Shown here: piece by piece, positions 7,508-14,149 of the stretch | Numbering within the stretch: position 1 is the first letter of the stretch | Layout: every line of letters begins with the position of its first letter | Source: JAVKSL01 sp039583695 | GTDB taxonomy: Bacteria; Actinomycetota; Acidimicrobiia; Acidimicrobiales; JAJPHD01 | Length of the DNA stretch: 17,683 bases | Direction of reading: 5' to 3' | Assembly (NCBI GenBank): GCA_039583695.1 | Contig: JAVKSL010000061.1 | Span: 1-17,683 of the forward strand | The notes under the pieces: generated by a model | Told to the model about the DNA's origin: nothing | Seen by the model: only the letters and a program-made list of their open reading frames with translations | Databases searched by the model: none | Position numbers and translations under genes: made by a program

Positions 7508-7969
7508 CTAGTTGTCAGAGCCCTGCTTTCCGGGTCCACCTTTGCCTGGCGTGGGGCCGTTCGGATGACCAGGGGGCCCAGGCGGCGCCTGAGTGGTGGG
7601 GGTGGTAGGGGTGGTAGGGGTGGGGAGGGTTGTGGTGGTAGTCGTGGTGGTGGTCGTGGTGGAGGTGGTCGTGGTGGTGAGCAGCGCCAGCTGCGTCTGG
7701 ACGGTGCTCGCGGCGGCAAGGACCGCCCTCGCACGGGCGGGGCTCAGCTGGCCGGCCTTCTCGAGCGCAGCGACCTTTTTCTTTAGGGCGCTGAGGTCGG
7801 TCGCCGCCAGGGACGGGTTGTCAGCCAGGGCTGCAGAGCGCACGGCTTGGACGGCTCCGGATAGCTCAGCAGCCGCGCTCGAGGTGATCGGGGGAGCGGT
7901 GCCACAGGCGGCGAGCTCACTGGCGATCACCATGCCGACGGCCGCCATCACGCCGCGAGTCGCTTTCAT
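7508..7969 (-). CDS. Thr-rich putative lipoprotein coupled to the Ser/Thr kinase
   Basis: The 153-residue protein has a lipoprotein signal (MKATRGVMAAVGMVIASELAAC) with lipobox LAAC and Cys22 as the predicted acylated residue. A helical hairpin segment follows (about 34-95, ELSGAVQAVRSAAL...DLSALKKKVAALEKAGQLSPARARAVLAAASTVQTQL). Next comes a near-pure threonine run (about 98-118) and a Pro/Gly/Thr tail ending GKGGPGKQGSDN. The poly-Thr tract could be an O-glycosylated spacer. Its ATG (7969-7967) overlaps the stop of the kinase gene in an ATGA arrangement, so translation of the two is coupled. I do not recognise a named family; the helical part could interact with the kinase's outer tail, but this is inference. 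Confidence 0.75.
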   Translation of the reverse strand: MKATRGVMAAVGMVIASELAACGTAPPITSSAAAELSGAVQAVRSAALADNPSLAATDLSALKKKVAALEKAGQLSPARARAVLAAASTVQTQLALLTTTTTSTTTTTTTTTTTLPTPTTPTTPTTQAPPGPPGHPNGPTPGKGGPGKQGSDN

Positions 7970-9222
7970 TGGCGGACCAGGTTGGAGAGGTTGTCCAAGG
8001 CCTGGCTGAGCGCGGGTGGCAGGCTGGAGGTGGTGGACCCGGCCGAGGTGGAAAGCGTCGTGCTCGGGGACGGTGTCGACGGAGGTGCAGCGCCCCGTGT
8101 CAGAGCGAACACAACCACGAAGATCAGGACCGCGAGCACGGCGAGCGGGACAAAAAGTCTTTCCGACCTGCGGACCGCATGCCTGCGGGGGCCCATGCGA
8201 GCAACGCTTGCGTCAGAGGGGCGAGAATCGCCCCTGGAGATGCCCATCGCCACCGTCTCGGCGTGTTGAGGATCCCATGCCGGCCCAGCGCCCGGAGTCT
8301 CGGTCTGGCTGGCCAGCGCCTGGCTGACCAGCACCTCGGTTGGATCGGATGGTCGAGCTGCGCCAGCCAAGGGGGTACTCGCACTCGGGGAGATCGCCTC
8401 GGCCATGCCCGCGGCGCTCGCATAGCGATCACGTGGCTCCTTGGACATGGCCCGCTCAATCACTGACGCGAGCCCAGGGCTCACGTCCGGTCGCAACATT
8501 CGGAGGGGGGTTGGAGTCCCGGCCTGGATCGCTGCAACCAGGGCGTGAGTGCTGCTGGCGGACCCGAACGCCTTGGTTCCGGTGAGGGCCTCGTAAAGCA
8601 CTGTGCCGAGCGAGTAGATATCGCTTGTCGGCGTGGCGGGCTCCCCGGCGATCCGCTCCGGCGACAGGTAGGCAGGTGTCCCAACGAGCAGGCCGGTGGT
8701 GGTGAGCCCCAGATCGAGGGCATCGAGAGCCTTGGCAATGCCGAAGTCGCAAACCTTCCAGCTCCCCTGGGGGGTGGCCAGGATGTTGCCCGGCTTGACG
8801 TCACGATGCACGAGCCCGGCCTCGTGGGCGGCCTGGAGGCCCGCGAGAGCTGCAATTGCCAGTGCGGTCACCTCCGCCTCGCTCATCGGGCCTTTGTCGA
8901 TCCGATTCTCCACGGTCTGGCCGGGAAGGCACTCCATGATGATGAAGGGCCGGCCGTTGTCCTCCCCCGTGTCGTAGATCGCCACGACGTTGGGGTGCGA
9001 GAGCGTTGCAGCCGACCTGGCCTCCGCTTCGAAACGGTTTCGGAACTGCTCTTGGGCTGCCATCTCGCCACGCAGCAGCTTGATGGCCACGGTGCGGCCC
9101 AGCCGCAGGTCCTGACCCATGAATACCTCTGCCATTCCCCCGCGACCGAGCAGGGCTCCCATCTCGTAGCGGTCCGCCAGGATGGTACGGGCGCCTCCCA
9201 TGCTACTGGCCTCGGCGTCCAT
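7966..9222 (-). CDS. Membrane Ser/Thr protein kinase, PknB-like (Hanks-type)
   Basis: In this 418-residue protein the kinase domain spans about 19-280: glycine loop GRGGMAEV (26-33), catalytic Lys48 (VAIKLL), helix-C glutamate at Glu67, HRDVKPGN (139-146) with catalytic Asp141, DFG (159-161), and GTPAYLSPE (181-189). A Ser/Thr/Pro juxtamembrane linker follows, then one transmembrane helix (about 356-375, LFVPLAVLAVLIFVVVFALT) and a short outer Ser/Thr/Pro tail ending in an amphipathic helix (SQALDNLSNLVRQ). There are no PASTA repeats, so it is not a muropeptide-sensing PknB in the strict sense. ATG 9222 is used; ATG 9201 (Met8) has a better GAGG spacing and may be the true start. It is divergent from an ECF sigma gene and coupled to the lipoprotein gene. 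Confidence 0.93.
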   Translation of the reverse strand: MDAEASSMGGARTILADRYEMGALLGRGGMAEVFMGQDLRLGRTVAIKLLRGEMAAQEQFRNRFEAEARSAATLSHPNVVAIYDTGEDNGRPFIIMECLPGQTVENRIDKGPMSEAEVTALAIAALAGLQAAHEAGLVHRDVKPGNILATPQGSWKVCDFGIAKALDALDLGLTTTGLLVGTPAYLSPERIAGEPATPTSDIYSLGTVLYEALTGTKAFGSASSTHALVAAIQAGTPTPLRMLRPDVSPGLASVIERAMSKEPRDRYASAAGMAEAISPSASTPLAGAARPSDPTEVLVSQALASQTETPGAGPAWDPQHAETVAMGISRGDSRPSDASVARMGPRRHAVRRSERLFVPLAVLAVLIFVVVFALTRGAAPPSTPSPSTTLSTSAGSTTSSLPPALSQALDNLSNLVRQ

Positions 9223-9326
9223 GCCAACCTACGGTAGCTGGCCCGGTGAGGCCAGGCCATTGGTACCATGCTGGCGCCGTGGCGTTGCCCCGCATGGCGT
9301 GACGGCGAGCGCATTGACCACCGGCT

Positions 9327-9339
9327 GTCCACCGTGGAC
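9327..9339. repeat. 13-bp perfect palindrome in the kinase/sigma divergent region
   Basis: GTCCAC-C-GTGGAC forms a perfect 6-bp inverted repeat around one base. It lies between the divergent kinase start (9222) and sigma-factor start (9387 or 9435). The position suits an operator, but a 6-bp arm can arise by chance in ~200 bp of GC-rich DNA. No clear -35/-10 pair was recognised next to it. Confidence 0.3.
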
Positions 9340-9386
9340 GCCCAGGTCAGCTTGGCTTCCAATGACGCGACCTCGACCCGCCGAGA

Positions 9387-10070
9387 ATGAGGCTCAAGGG
9401 ATCGGTCGGCGGAACCGATACAGGCAACAAGATCATGTCCAGTCGCCAGCCCCTGCTCCTTGACGGGCAGTTTGCCACCATCCTCGCTGCTGCTCGGCGC
9501 AACAACGCATGGGCGTTCGAGCGCTTGTACACGGGCATCGCGCCCGCAGTTGCGGGCTATCTGCGTCTCCAGGGAGCCGAGGACCCCGAGGACCTGGTCA
9601 ACGAGGTCCTCCTGGGAGCCTTCCGCGGCCTGGCAGGCTTCGCCGGGGATGAGACTGCGTGGCGGACCTGGGTATTCGCGATCGCCCATCGCCGCTTGGT
9701 GGACGACCGCCGGAAGCGCTCGCGCCGGGTGAGCACAGCTTCGCTCGAGTGCCTCGGCGAGTGGGAGCCGATGGATCCGGGGGCCGATGGTGCGGCCCTC
9801 GGGCGTGTGGAGCTGAGCCGCCTACGCGCGTCATGTGAGCGTCTTTCTCCCGACCAGCGCGACGTCGTGCTGTTGAGGCTGGTTGCTGATATGAGCCTGG
9901 AGCAGGTAGCGGAGGCTCTCGGCAAGTCGACCGGAGCGGTGAAGGCCCTCCAGCGGCGCGGGCTCGACGCCCTGCGCGCTGAGCTGAGTCAATCACAGCC
10001 TCGGAAAGGGGTATCCCGGATGCGGTCCCCGGCGATTACGAGGATGAGATGCGTAAGCCCCGACACCTAG
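9387..10070 (+). CDS. ECF-type RNA polymerase sigma factor
   Basis: The 227-residue protein has sigma region 2 at about 42-114 (AFERLYTGIAPAVAGYLRLQGAEDPEDLVNEVLLGAF...WRTWVFAIAHRRLVDDRRKRSRR) and region 4 at about 152-200 (RLSPDQRDVVLLRLVADMSLEQVAEALGKSTGAVKALQRRGLDALRAEL), separated by a short acidic linker, as in ECF (group 4) sigma factors. It directs RNA polymerase to stress or envelope promoters. ATG 9387 is the longest start; ATG 9435 (Met17) is an equally reasonable start because the first 16 residues fall outside the conserved fold. Its 3' end overlaps the downstream anti-sigma-like gene by 22 bp, implying coupled translation and a functional pair. The last ~25 residues (after SQSQPRKG) are poorly conserved in character. 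Confidence 0.9.
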   Translation: MRLKGSVGGTDTGNKIMSSRQPLLLDGQFATILAAARRNNAWAFERLYTGIAPAVAGYLRLQGAEDPEDLVNEVLLGAFRGLAGFAGDETAWRTWVFAIAHRRLVDDRRKRSRRVSTASLECLGEWEPMDPGADGAALGRVELSRLRASCERLSPDQRDVVLLRLVADMSLEQVAEALGKSTGAVKALQRRGLDALRAELSQSQPRKGVSRMRSPAITRMRCVSPDT

Positions 10071-11044
10071 AAGAGCGCTCCATCGAGACGTTCTTCGCCG
10101 GACAGGCAATGCCTGATCCGGCGGACGCCGCCCTGGTCGCCTTCGCCCAAAGCGTTCGGTCGCTCGCCCAACAGGCTCCCCCAGTGCCCACGGGCGCTCT
10201 GGCAGCGGTGTTGGTGAGCGGTCTCGACACCCACCTGGGTGTGCTGCCAGAGATGGCGGCTCAAAACTTGCCCAAGCCTGCACCTCAGGCAACCCCCGTG
10301 TTGAAAAGGAGACCCCGAATGTCACTGTCCTCAATGTTGGCTGCAATCTTTACCAAGCTGGGCGCCCTCGGATTGGCTGCCAAGACCATCGGCGCCGTCG
10401 CCCTTGCCGCCGTTGGCATGACCGCGGCAGGAGCTGCAGGTGCCCTTCCAGCGCCGGTCCAAGGCGCTGTGGCGAGCGTGGTGAGCACCGTCACCCCGTT
10501 CAGTTTCCCGACCACCGCCAACAGCCATGCCGCCTTCGGTGGCAAGACTGCCACCTCGGCGGTCACCAACCACGGCGTCAGCGGCGCTGCGCAGAGCGCT
10601 GCAGCGAAGAAGCAGGGGGCCACGGAGTCCGCCAATGCGACCGCGACGGCCAGCTCCCACAAGACCACGGCGACGACCGGCCGGCCGGCCAGCCCCGGCT
10701 CGCAGAGCGCCTACGGCCTTGGGATTGCGAACTCCACTCCCGCCGCCGGCCACGTCCCCACCTCCGTGCCGACAGGGTCCTCCTCTGCCGCATCGTCCAG
10801 CTCCACAGGCAAAGCCAGTAGCGATAGCCCCGGCTCGCAGAGCGCCTACGGCCTCGGGGTTGCGAGCTCCACCCCCGCCGCCGGCCATGTCCCCACCTCC
10901 GTGCCGACAGCGAGCACGACCAGCTCGGCCTCCACAGGTTCGTCCGCCTCCACAGGTTCGTCCAGCGCCGGCTCCTCGCAGAGCGCCTACGGCCTCGGGG
11001 TTGCGAGCTCCACCCCCGCAGCCGGCCACGTCCCCACCCGGTGA
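10049..11044 (+). CDS. Membrane anti-sigma-like protein with a repeated Ser/Thr/Ala-rich outer tail
   Basis: In this 331-residue protein the N-terminal ~90 residues (FFAGQAMPDPADAALVAFAQSVRSLAQQAPPVPTGALAAVL) resemble the cytoplasmic sigma-binding region of actinobacterial anti-sigma factors, without the HxxxCxxC zinc motif. One or two hydrophobic helices (about 104-134) come next. The outer tail is low complexity and carries three copies of a repeat with core AYGLGVASSTPAAGHVPTS at about 218-241, 263-286 and 310-330. The repeat is also clear in the DNA (10691-10775 and 10826-10910 are 85-bp near-identical copies; a shorter third runs about 10968-11040). The start at 10049 has GAGG about 5 nt upstream and lies inside the sigma gene. 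The role as anti-sigma is inferred from position, topology and N-terminal composition. Confidence 0.72.
   Translation: MRKPRHLEERSIETFFAGQAMPDPADAALVAFAQSVRSLAQQAPPVPTGALAAVLVSGLDTHLGVLPEMAAQNLPKPAPQATPVLKRRPRMSLSSMLAAIFTKLGALGLAAKTIGAVALAAVGMTAAGAAGALPAPVQGAVASVVSTVTPFSFPTTANSHAAFGGKTATSAVTNHGVSGAAQSAAAKKQGATESANATATASSHKTTATTGRPASPGSQSAYGLGIANSTPAAGHVPTSVPTGSSSAASSSSTGKASSDSPGSQSAYGLGVASSTPAAGHVPTSVPTASTTSSASTGSSASTGSSSAGSSQSAYGLGVASSTPAAGHVPTR
10691..11040 (+). repeat. Three in-frame direct repeats (85-bp unit) in the anti-sigma-like gene
   Basis: Copies lie at 10691-10775, 10826-10910 and a partial copy at about 10968-11040. The first two differ at only a few positions over 85 bp. The spacers between copies are Ser/Thr-rich coding DNA, one with a short internal duplication (CTCCACAGGTTCGTCC twice, around 10930-10963). 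All copies keep the reading frame. Confidence 0.9.
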
Positions 11045-11084
11045 TGTTGATCTGCGCCTGAGCGTCCCACATCCCGCCCCTCCT

Positions 11085-11125
11085 GCCAACCGCCCCCTCG
11101 GGGGCGGTTGGCGTGTGGTTTTTCC
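11085..11125 (+). terminator. Intrinsic terminator after the sigma/anti-sigma unit
   Basis: GCCAACCGCCCC (11085-11096) and GGGGCGGTTGGC (11101-11112) form a perfect 12-bp GC-rich stem with loop CTCG. On the plus strand it is followed by GTGTGGTTTTT, giving a U-tract a few bases later. It lies 40 bp after the anti-sigma stop and between two convergent genes, so the hairpin may also slow minus-strand transcription from the glycosyltransferase gene, although no T-run follows on that side. Confidence 0.88.
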
Positions 11126-11147
11126 CAGGGCGCGAAGTGCCCGCATC

Positions 11148-13286
11148 TCAAGAAGCCTGAGCCAGGCCTTTATGGACGATGCGCTGCCAGCGTAGGCGAA
11201 GGCCCCCCAGGGCGCTGATGGCCGATTGGAAAACCACAAGGTACATGAGCTGGCGATAGACGAGCTGCTGTAACGGCAGCGCCCACAACGGTGCGAGCTT
11301 CTCTCCGTCCAGGCGGAAGGCGATGACTCCCAGCACCATCTGGAGCACGTTGAAACCCAGCCAATAAGCGGCAACGGGTTTGAGTGGAAGGAAGATCAGG
11401 CCGTAGACGGCAAAGATGTCGACCACAGGAGCCGCCAGGGGCAGCAGGACCTGGAATAAGAGTAGGTAAGGCAGACCGAAGCGCCCGAGTGAATGGCCCT
11501 GCCGCAGCGCACCACGGTGCTTCCACATGGCCTGCATGGTCCCGTAGCACCACCTGTAGCGCTGGGACCACAGCGCTCCCAGCGTGGCCGGCGCCTCGGT
11601 CCATGCCCGGGCCGACTCCTCGTACACGACCTTCCAGCCCGCCATCTGCATAGCCATTGTGAGATCGGTGTCCTCTGCCAGGGTGTCGTTGCTGACGCCT
11701 CCCACGTCGAGCAGAGCCTTCCGGCGGAACGCCCCGATGGCACCCGGCACGGTCGGTATGCACCCCAGCGCGGCATACATTCGCCTGTCGAGGTTGAAGC
11801 CCATCACATACTCGATGTGCTGCCAGCGTCCCAGGATCCCACCCCGGTTGCCGACCTTGGTGTTGCCGCTCACCGCCCCGACAGATGCATCAGCCAGCGG
11901 GGCCACTAGGGCTGCGATGGTGTCGGGCTCGAAGACAGTGTCGGCGTCTACCATCACCACGATCTCGTGGCGGGACCGGGCCAGACCAGCGTTGAGCGCC
12001 GCCGGCTTGCCGCCGTTTGGCTGGCTGAGCACCATGGTGTGAGATCCGGCCGCCGCGGCAGCCGACTCCGCGGTCCGGTCGGTGGAGCCATCGTCGACCA
12101 CGATCACCTCGAGCTCGGCTGGGTAACGACTGGCCTCCAGGGAGGCAACGGTGGCGGCGATTCCGGCCTCCTCGTTGAAGGCGGGAACGATAACGCTTAC
12201 CGATGGGAGGTGGGTCCAGGCCTGCGGGGACCGATGGTGTAGGGGGACCCGAGCACGCCGGGCATGACCCCGGGCAAGCACCACGACGAGGACCGCGCGC
12301 GCCAGGGCCAGGACAGCGACAACAAGGAGCATGAGGGTGAGTGCCCGGACCACCCACACCGCGACCCGCAACGACCAGATCAGTGCAAGGCCCTGCAGGT
12401 GGGGACCGAGGGCGACGAGCGGGTCCACCCTGGACCTGGGGATTCCGGCCAGCGCCGAGACCGTTACGAGATGATCACCCCGCGCCCGAAGGGCAGCAAT
12501 GACCTGGGGTACGGCAGCCACCGTCTGCGCTCGATTGCCTCCCGCGTCGTGAAACATGATGATGGCGCCCTGGCGACCTGGAGGCAGGGCATTCGCGGCG
12601 ATGCGCGCGACTCCCGGACGGCGCCAATCCTCGCTGTCGCGACTGGCGAAGACCACTAGATATCCGAGGTGGGCCACGCTCCGGCCCACGCGTAGCTCCC
12701 CCGCGGTGATACCGGCGGGGGTCGAGGAGTACGGGAGACGCAGAAGGGCTGTATTCACGTTTCCTGCGCCGGCCAGGGCGGTCTGGGTAAGCGACAGCTC
12801 GAAGTGCCGGCGCAGGGGGCTGACCCTGGACAGATCGGCGTGGGTGAAAGTGTGAGAGCCAACCTCATCGCCATTAGCCAGCTCGTCGGCGACCAGGGCG
12901 GGGTAGGTGGCGGCGTTGGCTCCCACGACGAAGAACGTGGCCGGCACATTCTCGCGCCGGAGGAGCGCGAGCAGCTTGGGTGTCCACGCGGGTGAGGGGC
13001 CGTCGTCAAAGGTGAGGGCCACCTCGCCCGGAGGCGGTGTGACCGAGCGAATTTCGGGGCCGGAGAAGTCAACCAGGGGCCCGACGCCGGGAAGCGGAGG
13101 GATCGAACGACCTTCTGAGACGGTTGATGAGCCTCCGATCTCATGGTGGGCATAGCCCTGCAACACCACGGCGGCGACAAGGCCGATCAGGCAGGCGCAG
13201 AAGAGCATCCAGTGCCCGTGGGGCCGACGTGCCCGCTGGGTCCGGAGCCGTGGGCGAGCAGGAGCCTCGTCGGTGGGTGTGCTCAC
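11148..13286 (-). CDS. Bifunctional polysaccharide deacetylase / family 2 glycosyltransferase
   Basis: In this 712-residue protein an N-terminal signal anchor (about 27-43) precedes a NodB-type deacetylase domain: TFDDGP (92-97, metal Asp95), SHTFTH (144-149, metal His145 and His149), RLPYSS (183-188), DSEDW (217-221) and IIMFHDAGG (242-250). Two hydrophobic helices (about 303-340) lead to a processive GT2 domain: VSVIVPAFNEE (363-373), VVDDGSTD (396-403), the metal-binding DAD (447-449), EDTD (538-541) and QRYRW (575-579). Four C-terminal membrane helices close the protein. The layout resembles poly-N-acetylglucosamine synthases fused to their deacetylase (IcaA plus IcaB functions), implying synthesis, export and partial deacetylation of an envelope polysaccharide. 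GTG 13286 is chosen as start; the open frame continues upstream to 13688, but that part is only the antisense of the preceding gene. Confidence 0.9.
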   Translation of the reverse strand: MSTPTDEAPARPRLRTQRARRPHGHWMLFCACLIGLVAAVVLQGYAHHEIGGSSTVSEGRSIPPLPGVGPLVDFSGPEIRSVTPPPGEVALTFDDGPSPAWTPKLLALLRRENVPATFFVVGANAATYPALVADELANGDEVGSHTFTHADLSRVSPLRRHFELSLTQTALAGAGNVNTALLRLPYSSTPAGITAGELRVGRSVAHLGYLVVFASRDSEDWRRPGVARIAANALPPGRQGAIIMFHDAGGNRAQTVAAVPQVIAALRARGDHLVTVSALAGIPRSRVDPLVALGPHLQGLALIWSLRVAVWVVRALTLMLLVVAVLALARAVLVVVLARGHARRARVPLHHRSPQAWTHLPSVSVIVPAFNEEAGIAATVASLEASRYPAELEVIVVDDGSTDRTAESAAAAAGSHTMVLSQPNGGKPAALNAGLARSRHEIVVMVDADTVFEPDTIAALVAPLADASVGAVSGNTKVGNRGGILGRWQHIEYVMGFNLDRRMYAALGCIPTVPGAIGAFRRKALLDVGGVSNDTLAEDTDLTMAMQMAGWKVVYEESARAWTEAPATLGALWSQRYRWCYGTMQAMWKHRGALRQGHSLGRFGLPYLLLFQVLLPLAAPVVDIFAVYGLIFLPLKPVAAYWLGFNVLQMVLGVIAFRLDGEKLAPLWALPLQQLVYRQLMYLVVFQSAISALGGLRLRWQRIVHKGLAQAS

Positions 13287-13350
13287 CGGGCTGTCGTGAC
13301 GAACGTGCCCGGAGACGGTGCGCGTTGGCTCCCGTGCACCGAGGTGCCCA

Positions 13351-13995
13351 TCAGCGCTTGGATCTGGCGGGCAGGGTGCTGGTGGTGCGCCCGGGGGCCG
13401 CCCCGCTGTTGCCCGGATAGGCCGCCGCCGTGGTTGTCGTCGAGGCCGTGGTCGTCGAGGCCGTGGCCGTCGTGGTGGTGGTGCGCCCGGGGGCCGCACC
13501 GCTGTTGCCCGGATAGGCCGCCGCCGTGGTTGTCGTCGAGGCCATGGTCGTCGAGGCCGTGGTCGTCGAGGCCGTGGCCGTCGTGGTGGTGGTACGCCCG
13601 GGGGCCGCCCCGCTGTTGCCCGGAGCCAGGGTTGATGTCGTGGACCCCGCCGAGAGGTTAGACCTTGTGCCTCCCGTCTGAGCCCCACCCCCGGCTCGAG
13701 CAGAGGAAGGGACGCCGTCGGAGATCGACGCAGGCAATGGCGTCACAACCGCACGATGCCCGAGGGCGGGGGGCTGCTTGGGGGAGGGTGGAGCCAGCAG
13801 ATCACCAATCCCCGGGAGCCGGACTCGGGGGGCCCAGGACGCCCTGGCCAGGCTTGCGCCCAGCAGAATGCCATAGACCACGATCACCACACCCAAGAAC
13901 CTGCCCGCGCCGTTCAGCCACCGCCAGCGCCGCCCGGTCCAGTCCACGAAGATCTGGTCACGCTGGCGCCCGTCATTCCCGGGTCCGGTTCTCAT
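13351..13995 (-). CDS. Single-pass membrane protein with Thr-rich tandem repeats, exopolysaccharide operon
   Basis: The 214-residue protein has a short basic cytoplasmic part (DQIFVDWTGRRWRWLNGAGR), then one transmembrane helix (about 37-57, FLGVVIVVYGILLGASLARA), then an outer region that is Pro/Ala/Gly-rich and finishes with three copies of PGNSGAAPGRTTTTT separated by Thr/Ala stretches, ending TLPARSKR. FVDxxGRRWRR followed by a membrane helix is often found encoded before deacetylase/glycosyltransferase genes in Actinomycetota, so a helper role in polymer synthesis or export is likely but unproven. ATG 13995 was chosen over the open-frame extension to 14046. It lies 64 bp upstream of the deacetylase/glycosyltransferase gene on the same strand. 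Confidence 0.78.
   Translation of the reverse strand: MRTGPGNDGRQRDQIFVDWTGRRWRWLNGAGRFLGVVIVVYGILLGASLARASWAPRVRLPGIGDLLAPPSPKQPPALGHRAVVTPLPASISDGVPSSARAGGGAQTGGTRSNLSAGSTTSTLAPGNSGAAPGRTTTTTATASTTTASTTMASTTTTAAAYPGNSGAAPGRTTTTTATASTTTASTTTTAAAYPGNSGAAPGRTTSTLPARSKR
13385..13625 (-). repeat. Long tandem repeat encoding the PGNSGAAPGRTTTTT units
   Basis: On the plus strand, GTRCGCCCGGGGGCCGC recurs at 13385, 13481 and 13592, giving unit lengths of 96 and 111 bp. The longer unit contains one extra copy of a 15-bp subrepeat (consensus RTGGTCGTCGAGGCC). All changes are multiples of three, so the reading frame is kept. This is a likely site of length variation between strains. Confidence 0.88.
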
Positions 13996-14149
13996 CGCCC
14001 ACCACACTACGCCCGGAAAGTGGCACGCGCGAGATCCGAGGAACACCTTCAGGGATCGGGGGCAACACCGCCAGAGGCGCTCGAAGGGCGTGGTAGACCT
14101 ACTGAAGCTTCGCTAGGCGCTTGAGGCTCCTCCATCGACAAAATGTTGT

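Noticed and set aside
7593..8009. Val-rich plus-strand frame over the poly-Thr tract
   Set aside because: It is the reverse complement of the Thr codon run in the lipoprotein gene, which has a proper lipobox and is coupled to the kinase.
13287..13688. N-terminal extension (134 residues, Arg/Pro-rich) of the deacetylase/glycosyltransferase frame
   Set aside because: It is an out-of-frame reading of the preceding Thr-rich repeat gene. The signal anchor and conserved domains begin after GTG 13286.
14114..14136. Possible terminal inverted repeats (TTGAGGCTCC near 14121 against TTGAGCCCCT near 15790 on the minus strand)
   Set aside because: Only about six consecutive bases match, which is expected by chance at this scale.
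14136..14149. Small hairpin GACAA-AATG-TTGTC after the mobile-looking gene
   Set aside because: The stem is only 5 bp and AT-rich, with no T-run on the minus strand; too weak to call a terminator or element end.
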